A DNA stretch of 64,000 bases, from the NCBI RefSeq assembly GCF_002632615.1, contig NZ_NITZ01000014.1, positions 79,779 to 143,778 on the forward strand, in the 5' to 3' direction. Shown here in pieces: positions 52,201 through 60,700 of the stretch (within the stretch, counting starts at the first letter, position 1; every line of letters starts with the position of its first letter). The position numbers were made by a program, and so were the translations under genes. The stretch is from Xenorhabdus miraniensis. GTDB lineage: Bacteria > Pseudomonadota > Gammaproteobacteria > Enterobacterales > Enterobacteriaceae. Below the pieces are notes generated by a model, which searched no databases, was not told the origin of the DNA, and worked only from the letters and a program-made list of their open reading frames with translations.

Positions 52201-54825
52201 ATTATCCGGTATCAGGTTAATACTGTTTTCTGCCCCGGTAATGGGATGACCATTGATGTCTTTCAGGTTCAGCCTGATGATGGTGGTATCCCCCTCATTA
52301 GGCAGATCACCTTTTTCCGCTACAAACTCGGATTTATCCGGGTCAACCAACTCCGCCTTTGACGCACCAAAGGTGATTTCTGTCGGCGTTTCCAGCGGCT
52401 TGCCCTCTACTTTGGTCGTGATTTTCCACGAGCCGGTTTTATCGCCGGCTTTGACCTTCACCTTATAAATGCCGCTGCCTGCCGGCTCTTCCCAGACCTT
52501 ATCAATGGTGGGTTTATTTTTGCCGTCACCCGTCAGCGTATCGCCGTTGTCTTCGAATGTGATACTGTCCTTCGCATTCGGGATAGGGTTGCCGGATTTG
52601 TCCTTAAGATGGAGGGTCAGGACGGTGCTGTCCTCGTTATTGGCCGCCAGTACGTTGGTTTCCGGCGTAAACTGTGAGCCTTTAGTATCCACAATGTCCG
52701 TCAGAGACTGACCAAAGGTGATGATGGCGGGTTTCAGCGCCTTGCCGTCCACGTTCGGCGTAATTTTCCAGGTGCCTTTTTTCTTGCCGGCAGTCACCTT
52801 GGCTTTATAGATACCGCTGCCGGTCGGATCTTCTCTCACCTCACCCAAAGAAGGATAAGGCGGTTCACCGTACAGTTCGCTGTTGTCCTTATCCAGTGTG
52901 ATTTTATCGGCCGCACCCGTAATGGGGTTACCGTCCTTGTCTTTCAGGTTCAAGATGATGTCGGTTGTGTCACCTTCCTTGCTCAGGGTGCCCGCTTCCG
53001 GCTTAAACTCAGTGCGGTCGGTATCTATCATGTTCGCCAGTGAATCACCGAAATCAATGACCGTGGGCGTCAGGGCATGGCCGTCAACGTTAGGCTTGAT
53101 AGTCCATTTACCGTGTTTAGTCCCGGCGGTGGCGGTCACTTCATAAATCCCGCTGCCTTCCGGCACTTCTTTCACTTCTGTTCCCAGCGCCGGGTCTTTG
53201 CCGTCACCGGTCAGTTTGGTCTTGTCATCGGTCAGTTTGATATTGCCCGCAGCCCCGGTCACCGGCTTGCCGTCTTTGTCGGTCAGTTTCAGGCGGATAA
53301 CCGTCTGGGTTTTTCCGTCAGCCACCATCGATTTATTGGCGGGTTCGAATCCCGAACCCGCCGGATTGACCGCGGAAGAGAGCACCTGTATCTGCGTTTC
53401 CATCCGGTCAGAGGCATTACCCTGTGTATCATAGGCGATACCGGATAAGGTATAAGTATTATTACCTTTCTCATGGAACGGTGGCAGGGTCAGCAGGTAA
53501 TGGGTGCCGCCGCGAACGGGTTCAGCGGCGAAACCGGCTGTCCGCGCCGAAGCATTCACGCTTTCCAGCTTGCCACCGCCTGCCACCAGACCGGCGGTAT
53601 CCCAGACAATCTCTTTCAGGCCATGTTTGGCACTGACATTGATATTCAGCGGGATGACCGCACCGCCACGCCCGCTAATCCGATTTTCCATCATCAGGCG
53701 TATCAGGTTTTTCTTGCGGTACTCCAGTACGATTTGGTTATTGCGCTCGACCAAATCATAACGCCCGCCTTGCAGGCTGCGTTTGAAGGCCACTACAGAC
53801 GGGTCAACCTGCCTTGACCACGGTGTGCCAATTTCATAATTCAGGCCAAGGTTAAACAGGGTTTCCCCGCCGCCAGAGGTGCTTTGTTTACGGTCAAGCC
53901 CCAGTGTCACCAGCGGGATGGGGGTATAGTTCATCCCCAGTGTAAAGGCCGCCGGGTTTTTCTGCCGGCGCGTTTCGCTCAGTAACCCGACTTCATCCCC
54001 AAAATACTGCTCATAGATTAGTTTGCCCCCCAGTTGCGGGTAGGCAGGAATATACCCTTCGCCGCGCAGGTCAAACCCGTTGGCGGGGCGCTCATCGTAA
54101 TCTTTCAGTTTCTTGCCGTCTTTCCAGCCGCTGGCACGGAAATAACCGTTCGCCCCGAATTTCATAAAGTCACGGGCATATTCGGCACCCACCCCGAAAC
54201 GGGTGTGGTCACGGGTGATGTCGTGGTCAAGAAAGGCGTTATAGCCAAACATGCCGCCATCAAGGAAATGGCGCTGCCCCAGTCCCCAGTTGGCGGTGGT
54301 GCGACTGTCAATATGGCGCAGGCCGAACTGGGTAAAGGCCATCCGTTTTTCCGTGTCATACAGCGGCAACAGCATATCAAACTGGCTGCCGTCCAGCCGC
54401 CCGCGGTCATCCACATTGGCCTGTAATTTAACAGTACCGTACCGTTGCAGCCAGTTCTGCACCGCCTGATTGGCCTCACTGACCGCCATACCGCGTAACT
54501 GGCTCTTGGTGCTGTCCACCAGATTGCCGCTTTTCAGCATCCCCGCAGCACGGGAAGCGGCACTCGCCAGCCAGCGCTCGGTATTGTCTCCGGTATTGGC
54601 GGGGGGGTCGTCATGGCTGGCGGCTTGTTTCAGGCTGTCCGCCAGTATCTGACGGGATTGGGATGGAGGCACATCAATTTCATCGCCGGTTCTGGTGGCC
54701 GCCACGGCAGGGGTAAACGCCCCCGCCACGGGAAATAAAATCTGGGCAACGATATTCACCCACGCCACCTGTTTCAGCCGGTAGCGTTGTCTTTTTGTCC
54801 ACTGCCTGTTTTGTTGCTTTAGCAT
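49228..54825 (-). CDS. Invasin/intimin-like inverse autotransporter adhesin
   Basis: A 1865-residue surface protein. A long signal region (VAWVNIVAQILFPVAGAFTPAVA) is followed by an inverse-autotransporter beta-barrel (about 120-380: GLGQRHFLDGGMFGYNAFLDHDI-type strands, YGANGYFRASGW-like segments). The passenger has about five bacterial Ig-like Big_1 repeats (each with LKDKDGNPITGA and GSGIYxVxVTAG-type strings) and then four repeats of a second type (GLxLxGxLxVNxxLxAxYxF...DxSxYxW). One further Ig-like unit precedes a C-terminal adhesion-like domain with two cysteines. The ATG at 54825 has GGAAGG 9 bases upstream; a TTG at 54834 abuts it. It probably exports the passenger C-terminus outward for adhesion. 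The invertible element lies directly upstream. Confidence 0.9.
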   Translation of the reverse strand: MLKQQNRQWTKRQRYRLKQVAWVNIVAQILFPVAGAFTPAVAATRTGDEIDVPPSQSRQILADSLKQAASHDDPPANTGDNTERWLASAASRAAGMLKSGNLVDSTKSQLRGMAVSEANQAVQNWLQRYGTVKLQANVDDRGRLDGSQFDMLLPLYDTEKRMAFTQFGLRHIDSRTTANWGLGQRHFLDGGMFGYNAFLDHDITRDHTRFGVGAEYARDFMKFGANGYFRASGWKDGKKLKDYDERPANGFDLRGEGYIPAYPQLGGKLIYEQYFGDEVGLLSETRRQKNPAAFTLGMNYTPIPLVTLGLDRKQSTSGGGETLFNLGLNYEIGTPWSRQVDPSVVAFKRSLQGGRYDLVERNNQIVLEYRKKNLIRLMMENRISGRGGAVIPLNINVSAKHGLKEIVWDTAGLVAGGGKLESVNASARTAGFAAEPVRGGTHYLLTLPPFHEKGNNTYTLSGIAYDTQGNASDRMETQIQVLSSAVNPAGSGFEPANKSMVADGKTQTVIRLKLTDKDGKPVTGAAGNIKLTDDKTKLTGDGKDPALGTEVKEVPEGSGIYEVTATAGTKHGKWTIKPNVDGHALTPTVIDFGDSLANMIDTDRTEFKPEAGTLSKEGDTTDIILNLKDKDGNPITGAADKITLDKDNSELYGEPPYPSLGEVREDPTGSGIYKAKVTAGKKKGTWKITPNVDGKALKPAIITFGQSLTDIVDTKGSQFTPETNVLAANNEDSTVLTLHLKDKSGNPIPNAKDSITFEDNGDTLTGDGKNKPTIDKVWEEPAGSGIYKVKVKAGDKTGSWKITTKVEGKPLETPTEITFGASKAELVDPDKSEFVAEKGDLPNEGDTTIIRLNLKDINGHPITGAENSINLIPDNHELYGKGETLPAYGKAREVPPGSGLYEVPVTAGAKKGKWTLTPEVFGKRLKRPATINFGQTLADILDSNSPTVEPTDGSNALAADGVSTKTLRVVLKDKQGKPVTGAKDSIRVSASGQLQGEGKDPQISDVKEVSDGVYEVVVTAGRKTGNWTLTTAVDGTDRKQETVIEFDENKAPGISGLQLEGVLHVNGVLHALYQFEAKGGNTTDRSFYVWGEKGTTAKRVMKLADEAGVKEPIELVQKNGEGRVATGAADKDKVKYTIESSDIGKVLEVSILAANEANLRANAPLTADVNDPKFNQGITGSNGNGGVADPKAKPGIEQIVLSGELEINKPLTAQYTFKDNGGDATDLSQFAWHEKGTTVAEADYQAVPDSGKNAQNKTGTLSKTLAQDDAGKTLAITVKPINGNSDQGEPKTVDISMTDSAVNKTTSMGGKPGTILDPAAKPSIDKLLLEGRLYLNETLKAKYEFNPNNGDVTDNSTYVWKRLRPENKNGGPREEVQDPEAKGTVDGKKILSGDIPSYTLGKEDTGRLLEITITPKNGLKEIGTDAVINTGQDHTLIGGTDDGAIIDPNRGPIIEGLTINGTLEVGQSLTGSYIFKKNDKDDVDNSVYLWGIKYSDIDDPNAPTSPEKRINDLVNDPDHHITISETVPPYILEAKDSGRIIQLAMVPRSPLKSDGDKMMLGKTVATDSEQEAKKGNVTGGNQDGTVKGIADDFSVDADKTTAKAKIDLVDNIAESIELTIKTQKDKKPIGGVPVTIKMTATNRQNGNETPTVKLDIEKGILYDKGGVLSGNTKTYSGHTDENGDFIIKVTDPNGKGVKTTLKVTAEGASGALTEQTKNVTFTVITSPDVSVANYWGHMFNTISAGGMTFNRPTLKAELAGDTPSDHGLINNEEWTTVATDNVIKFCSDRGLRTPYASEYQTLANQYNAGAENIIYKKYGWLKNWSYYAYDKFTSGEHPGYRKKVNLGDGSLTYGYLDNPVACRNK

Positions 54826-54924
54826 ATTTATCAACCTTCCGAATCAACATTATTCCCACCAGACACCATCAGGCGCCGGTGCTATTGACTCATCCCGGAG
54901 CGTTGTGACTATCCCCTCGGCGAA

Positions 54925-55237
54925 TTGACAATTAGTACCAAACTGTCAAGTCACCTAAAACAGCTATTTTTAAACGTAGTTCATTTTCTTATTATCTGCA
55001 AAACGCCAAATAACATATTGATATTAAAATATTAATAAATTATTGATTTTTGATTAATCCCATTTCTATAGCCTGAAATTTTTTTCCAACTTTTTCTATA
55101 CAATTTCCCAATCTTGTATGTCACTCAAATTCGAAAGACTCATTTGCTTAATTGTCTGTTTAAGTTGGTTTATTCGGCCGATTTTTTTATTTTTCGGATG
55201 AAAAATCCTTAGTTAACAGTTTGGTACTAATTGTTAA
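54925..55237. repeat. Invertible element bounded by 25-bp inverted repeats
   Basis: The left repeat (54925-54949) and right repeat (55213-55237) are inverted copies, 23 of 25 bases identical. The perfect 19-bp core reads ACAGTTTGGTACTAATTGT on the plus strand at 55216-55234, its complement at 54928-54946. Each repeat is itself a dyad: 9-base arms (TTAACAGTT with AATTGTTAA, 8/9 paired) around a 7-base centre TGGTACT, the layout of a tyrosine-recombinase core site. The 263 bp between the repeats carry no gene apart from the recombinase tail. The left repeat is 99 bp from the adhesin ATG. Confidence 0.85.
55095..55124 (-). promoter_or_regulatory. Candidate invertible promoter of the adhesin
   Basis: On the minus strand a -35 GTGACA (55119-55124), an 18-bp spacer and a -10 TATAGA (55095-55100) point toward the adhesin, with transcription starting near 55088. 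It lies inside the invertible element, so the displayed orientation would be ON. The match is moderate (5/6 and 4/6) in AT-rich DNA where chance matches are common. Confidence 0.4.
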
Positions 55238-55846
55238 CTTTTTTCGTTTTCCTTTATCGTCCCATATTGTCTCAAATCTTCCCGCATTACTCGCGGTGTA
55301 GCGGACTGTATGGCGAATATTCCGGTGACCTAAATAGTCTTGAATCAAGCGGGTATCTACCCCATTGTCTGCCAACGCATAACCACAGGCATGCCTCAAC
55401 ATGTGCGGATTCGCGCAAATCGACAATTTTGCCTTTTGGCTGGTTTGCCGAAGAATTTTATAAATCTGCTGACGTGACATACGTTGACCACTACGAGATA
55501 AAAATAACCAATCGGGTTCTTTACTATCAATTGCCTGACCATCTAATAATGCGGATTTCTTCGGCAAATACTTCGAACGCTCAGCTAACCAGCGACGTAC
55601 CAATTGAATTTCACGGGATACCATTGGGTGAATAGTAGAAAAACCATTTTTTAATCGTTGTACTCGCAAGCTTTTTCCTTCCAAGTCAACATCAGAAATT
55701 CGCAAATTCAATAATTCAGATACCCGGAAACCATGAATAAATCCCATAAATATCATACAAATATTACGTGCTGCGTGAGGATATTTATCCAACGCAGTGA
55801 GCAATACATCAATTTCAGACTGGGTCAAATATTTTCGCTTTAGCAT
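55187..55846 (-). CDS. FimB/FimE-like tyrosine recombinase
   Basis: A 219-residue integrase-fold recombinase of the short FimB/FimE/MrpI type, lacking an N-terminal core-binding domain. The catalytic set is Arg41 (GFRVSELLNL), His148 and Arg151 (HMLRHACG), His174 (LGHRNIRHT) and Tyr183 (VRYT). The adhesin follows 360 bp downstream on the same strand. The last 17 codons cover the right inverted repeat: LTISTKLL is encoded by it. Inversion would replace the final ten residues (LLTKDFSSEK) by about 30 others ending KTPNNILILKY. No other fimbrial genes are nearby. Confidence 0.9.
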   Translation of the reverse strand: MLKRKYLTQSEIDVLLTALDKYPHAARNICMIFMGFIHGFRVSELLNLRISDVDLEGKSLRVQRLKNGFSTIHPMVSREIQLVRRWLAERSKYLPKKSALLDGQAIDSKEPDWLFLSRSGQRMSRQQIYKILRQTSQKAKLSICANPHMLRHACGYALADNGVDTRLIQDYLGHRNIRHTVRYTASNAGRFETIWDDKGKRKKLTISTKLLTKDFSSEK

Positions 55847-56182
55847 ATTTTTTATCTCCCGATAATTAATTGAAAAGAAGTTATAAGGAATACCTTAATT
55901 ATTCTTGCTCATTATTTTCAGACTGCAATATCAACCACAGAATAATCTGATGATTTTTCTGTAAATAAGATTTGTGTGGCTAAAAAATAATTGTCATTTG
56001 ACCCAATAACTTCTATAGCTGTATCGTGTCAGTTATCGAGAGAAAAAAATAAATATTTTTATAGACTGGATAATGCCTTTCATTTTTACTAAGGAAAAAC
56101 ATTATAAGGATGAATATCCTGCGGATTAAAAGTTGACAGAAATATGTTTATATTGGCAGTGACATATTTCTGTCATAAAAAA
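55847..56182. other. Intergenic region with a 13-bp hairpin
   Basis: This holds the recombinase promoter and, near the DUF333 gene, a perfect 13-bp stem TGACAGAAATATG/CATATTTCTGTCA (56134-56146 with 56163-56175) with a 16-base loop. Read on the minus strand it is followed by AACTTTTAAT, so it may terminate the lipoprotein gene. No gene seen. Confidence 0.5.
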
Positions 56183-56473
56183 TTAAATTGACGCACATCC
56201 GCCATCCAGCAAAGCCTGTTCATTACAGCGACGGCCATTAGCCAGTTGGCACACAGGCACTTTCTGACCATTCAATTGATTAGTCAGTGTCTGAATCCCT
56301 CCTGCGTCAGTGCAAGTTTCACTTGCATCTTTACTCAAGTGAATCCCCAGATCAGAGTAGTGATAATGTTTGTATCGATTTAATGAAGCATTTGTTTGCT
56401 GCCCACTGCAACCAGCCAATATGCCGAAAACCAACAACAAACTACACAAAATAATTCTCCGCCTTAAAAGCAT
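56183..56473 (-). CDS. DUF333 lipoprotein
   Basis: A 96-residue lipoprotein. RRRIILCSLLLVFGILAGC gives a basic start, hydrophobic core and lipobox with Cys22 as the lipidation site; Ser23 next to it favours the outer membrane by the +2 rule. The mature part has the DUF333 pattern of paired cysteines (ETCTDAGG, PVCQLANGRRCNEQAL, GGCAS). Related to E. coli YoaF and similar proteins of unknown function. Confidence 0.88.
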   Translation of the reverse strand: MLLRRRIILCSLLLVFGILAGCSGQQTNASLNRYKHYHYSDLGIHLSKDASETCTDAGGIQTLTNQLNGQKVPVCQLANGRRCNEQALLDGGCASI

Positions 56474-56519
56474 ATTTTCTCCCGTTGAATCATCGAGTTA
56501 ATCTATAGATCAATATAAA

Positions 56520-56852
56520 TCAGTGTCCTGCACTTTTAGAAAACAAATTAATAACTAAAACGCCGGCAATAATTAGAAGGATTCCAATAATTGCGGGTAA
56601 ATCAAGTTTCTGTTGATATAAAAATATACCTGCTATGGAAACTAACACTATGCCAAGACAAGACCAAACGGCATAAGCAATCCCCAAGGGCATTACTTTA
56701 ACAACTTGTGATAACGCCCAAAAAGATAAACAATACCCAAGCACAACAATAATCGAAGGTACTAAGCGAGTAAAGCCATCCGCAGTTTTTAACATCGTTG
56801 TTGCTACCACTTCAGACAAAATTGCGATAAATAAGTAACCCCACACGCCCAT
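56520..56852 (-). CDS. emrE: EmrE-like small multidrug resistance efflux protein
   Basis: An SMR-family proton-coupled exporter with four membrane helices. The essential glutamate lies in LSEVVATTMLK (Glu14 by EmrE numbering), and GIAYAVWSCLGIVLVS plus LDLPAIIGILLIIAGVLVINL match EmrE. The ATG at 56852 gives 110 residues, exactly EmrE length, with GGTGAG just upstream; the longer frame to 56885 adds 11 unsupported residues. Members act as antiparallel dimers exporting cationic drugs or osmolytes. Confidence 0.9.
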   Translation of the reverse strand: MGVWGYLFIAILSEVVATTMLKTADGFTRLVPSIIVVLGYCLSFWALSQVVKVMPLGIAYAVWSCLGIVLVSIAGIFLYQQKLDLPAIIGILLIIAGVLVINLFSKSAGH

Positions 56853-57772
56853 ATTGCTCACCAACCTAAAAATAAGATAGACCACATTCCCAAAAAAACG
56901 GGTTAATCTACCACAATTCGGGGTGTAACGCTTTAACGAAAAACACCATTTTATCTATCATTATTGGTGTAAAATCATGCAGTTATAAGGCCGGGTTTTA
57001 TAAATTTATTTTATTAAGTTATCCACATGTATCAACATCACCTCCCTCATCACAAATAACACCACTTTCACAACAATTTTAATCAAAATACTTCCCATGA
57101 TTGATAAAAAATATATTTAAAAAGAATTAATAATCCAATGGTAAAATTACTTACACTAGCGATTTACTTCAATATAAAAAAGAATGAAAGGCTGTTTACC
57201 TTAATAAAAACAAAACGATACAAATAAAATATAAACTTGAAACCATAAACAATATAAATTATATCATTTTGCGATTTATAGGCCATTAAAAAAAATTAAC
57301 CATATTAAATAAAAAATAATATAGACTTCAATCCAAATGACAATCACTATTACAGCACAAAGAATTATTACCATGCAATAATGATGAGTGAAACACAATG
57401 ATTATCATTGAAAATAAAAAGAATCTGGGCGGAACAGGATGGGTGACAAGGATGTATACTTGAAAGAATCAGAAATAAGACTTTAACTATTGGCTAACTA
57501 TTGACTGAAAATAAATATCAACTATTTTGCATAAGGAAGAATGCTGAAAGGTTGCAAGATTGGCTGTAATGATACCATGGTGAATAATGCTAACACTTAT
57601 TGAATAAAAATAACAAATTAATATTTAAACCATCAGGAACAAAATATAGTTTGCTAAATTATGTTAATACTAAAAACATAAATAAATTAAGGTTAGGCAC
57701 TCGCTGAAATTTACCCATTTGTATCATAGATTACAAATAACTTGCAAGCGGAATGCGTTCGTATAATTTATT
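56853..57772. other. Long AT-rich regulatory region upstream of the NRPS
   Basis: About 920 bp with no credible gene on either strand and very low GC. It includes the possible Fur site at 57394-57412. An in-frame TAA at 57764 excludes an earlier NRPS start. The composition makes silencing by H-NS plausible (inferred). Confidence 0.55.
57394..57412 (+). promoter_or_regulatory. Fur-box-like palindrome
   Basis: CAATGATTATCATTG (57396-57410) is a perfect 7-1-7 inverted repeat. Over 19 bp it agrees with the classical Fur consensus at 13 positions by my count. It lies about 360 bp before the NRPS ATG and may control iron-responsive transcription; distance and lack of a mapped promoter keep this tentative. 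Confidence 0.4.
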
Positions 57773-60700
57773 ATGAAAACAACTGAAGGTTCGCTAAATT
57801 CGAACTTATATGACCTTCATCCCGCTCAAGAAGATGTGTTTTACGAGCAAACCCTTCATGAAAATACTCCATTACACAATATAGGCTGGTATACCTTGAT
57901 GGAAGGTGAGATTGATATCGTCATCTTGCAACAAGCCTGGCAATTACTGCACCAACATATTGATATCCTAAGATTACGTTTCTCGATTAATTCGGATAAT
58001 GAAGCAACGCAATATCTTGAAAATCAGAGCAATCCAGAGTCAATCTTATTCCATGATTTTTCAACGCAGCCTGATCCTGAAGAAAAAGCCCGGCATTGGA
58101 TGCAGCAACAGGTAAGCCAGCCCATCAACTTCCCAAATGAGATCTTGTATCAGATTTCATTAATTCGCATTGCGAGTGAAAGGTATTATTTTTTCAATAA
58201 ATTCCACCATATTATCATTGATGGGACCGGTTTATTGCGACTTCATGAATATGTTTTTAAGTTGTACTCATGCCTGAAAAATGGAACATCAACAACTTGG
58301 TTATCAGGAATTCCACAATATTTAGATGTAATAGAGAAAGCAAAAGAATACCTGAATTCTTCCCATTACGAAGAAGATAAAAGCTACTGGTATAATTTTT
58401 TAGCAAAAAATGACATCCATCAATTAACGCCTTATTATCAAAATAAGGGTTCTGGTAGCGATGAGTTGGTATTGCCATCGTCAATTAAAGCAGATTTACG
58501 CGCTTTTTGTGAAGAAAATAAGACGAATCTTCTCGCTGTCTTCTCTAGTCTGGTCACCATTATGATGTCAGAACTGACAGGACAGCAAGAATTAACATTT
58601 AATACCATCACTCATGGAAGAAAGACAAAATCAGAGAGAAATATCGTAGGGATGCTGGCAAATATATACCCCGTACATTGCCATGTTTCTGACGAAATCA
58701 GTATGATTGAGCAGATTAAACTAACCGAATCAGCGCTAAAAGAGAGTTATCACCACGGTCAATTCCCTCGTTCTCATTTGGTCAGAATAGCTAATCATTA
58801 TGGAATTGCTTTACCCAATATATTTATATTCTATGAAAAACTTGCAGGGTCAACACCTGAAATCAGCCAGGCACAATATCATGTTATCGACGGATTCTCT
58901 AATATTGATCCTATCGCTTTTCGATTAAAAGATTTTGGACATAATCAGGAAATAACAATAACGATAGATTACTTACAGGAATATTTTAGCGCTCAAGATA
59001 TAAAAAAAATATTTAAACGATTGCAAAACTTATTGACTGCTCTGCTTAACTCCTCTTCTGTATTAGTCAGTGACTTACCTGTTTTATTAGAACAAGAGCG
59101 CCATACCCTATTGCACTGCTGGAACCAGACCAACGTCCCCTACCCGCAAGAGATGATTCTACAACAGCAGTTTGAGGTTCAGGCCGCAGCAACACCCGAT
59201 AATGTGGCGTTAATATTCGAAGAGGAAACCCTGACCTACCGTCAGCTCAACGAACGGGCAAATCAACTCGCTGTTGTGATACGCGAATGTTACCAACAGC
59301 AACATAACGCAACAATGCAGGCAGATACACCAATAGCCCTCTACCTCGATCGCAGTCTGGAAATGGTGATCAGTATTCTGGCGGTGCTGAAAGCCGGCGG
59401 TGCCTATGTGCCGATTTCTCCCGAATATCCACCGGAGCGAGTCCAGTTTATTCTGGAAGATACCGGAAGCCCGTGTGTGATAACCCAGCAACGATATCTG
59501 ACGACACTGGAAAAATGTGCGCATATTTTACCCATCCAACCTGCGCTGATAGCCGCAGATGACAGTACAATCACCAAAGATCAACCAGCGGAAAATTTAG
59601 TGCCGGTAAACAAAAGTACAGATCTGGCATACATTATCTACACCTCCGGAACGACCGGGCAGCCGAAAGGTGTTGAGCTGACCCATCAGAACGTCATCAA
59701 TCACCTGTGTTGGATGCAGGCTCAATATCCCTTAAGTGCATCGGATAAAGTCCTGCAACAAATCCCTTATACCTTTGATGCTTCAGTCTGGGAGCTGATT
59801 GCAGCTAACTGGTTTGGTGCCAGTATTGTGATGCCCTCACCGGATGTGCATAAACAACCCGAAGTCCTGCATCAACTGATACAGAAAACCGGCGTGACGG
59901 TTGTGCAGTTTGTCCCATCCATGTTAGGTGCTTTCTGCCAGACAATACGGGATTTAGGCCAGCAATTGCCTGACACTATCCGTTATGTGCTATGCGGCGG
60001 AGAAGCGTTGACGATGTCCCATGTCAGCGCATTCAGAGCCATAAATAGGGGTTCGAGTACTTTAATTAATCTCTATGGCCCAACTGAAACGACAAATGAT
60101 ATCACTCACTTTGATGTCACTGATGAATTTAGTGGCCATGTCCCCATTGGCAAGGCACATCATAATACCCATCTGTATGTCCTTAATCGTAATGGCAAAC
60201 TGTCTCCTATTGGTGCGCCCGGAGAGTTGTATATCGGCGGTGCCGGACTGGCACGGGGATATCGGAACCGTCCGGAACTGACTGCTGAGCGTTTTGTCGA
60301 AAATCCGTTTGCCAGTGCTGAAGATAAGGCTAACGGTTATACCCGTCTGTACAAAACCGGTGATTTGGTGCGCTGGCTGCCGGATGGCAACCTCGAATAT
60401 CTGGGGCGCAATGATTTTCAGGTCAAAATCCGCGGTTACCGCATTGAGCTGGGTGAAATTGAAACGGCTTTATCCTCCCACCCACAGGTGAAACAAGCCG
60501 TGGTGATTGACCAGGAGCATGCGGGCCATAAAGCACTGGCCGCTTATCTGGTGACAGACGAAACGCTGACCAATGATACTCTGCTGGAATATCTTTCAGC
60601 CCTTTTGCCGGAATATATGATACCCGCCAGCTTTACCCGCATTGAGGCCATCCCCCTGACCACCAATGGCAAACTCGACCGTCATGCCTTGCCAGCGCCA

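Noticed and set aside
53077..53448. Long plus-strand open frames antisense to the adhesin (for example here and at 51061-51351, 52021-52362)
   Set aside because: They are out-of-frame shadows of the repetitive adhesin gene, change with each repeat, lack ribosome sites and resemble no protein.
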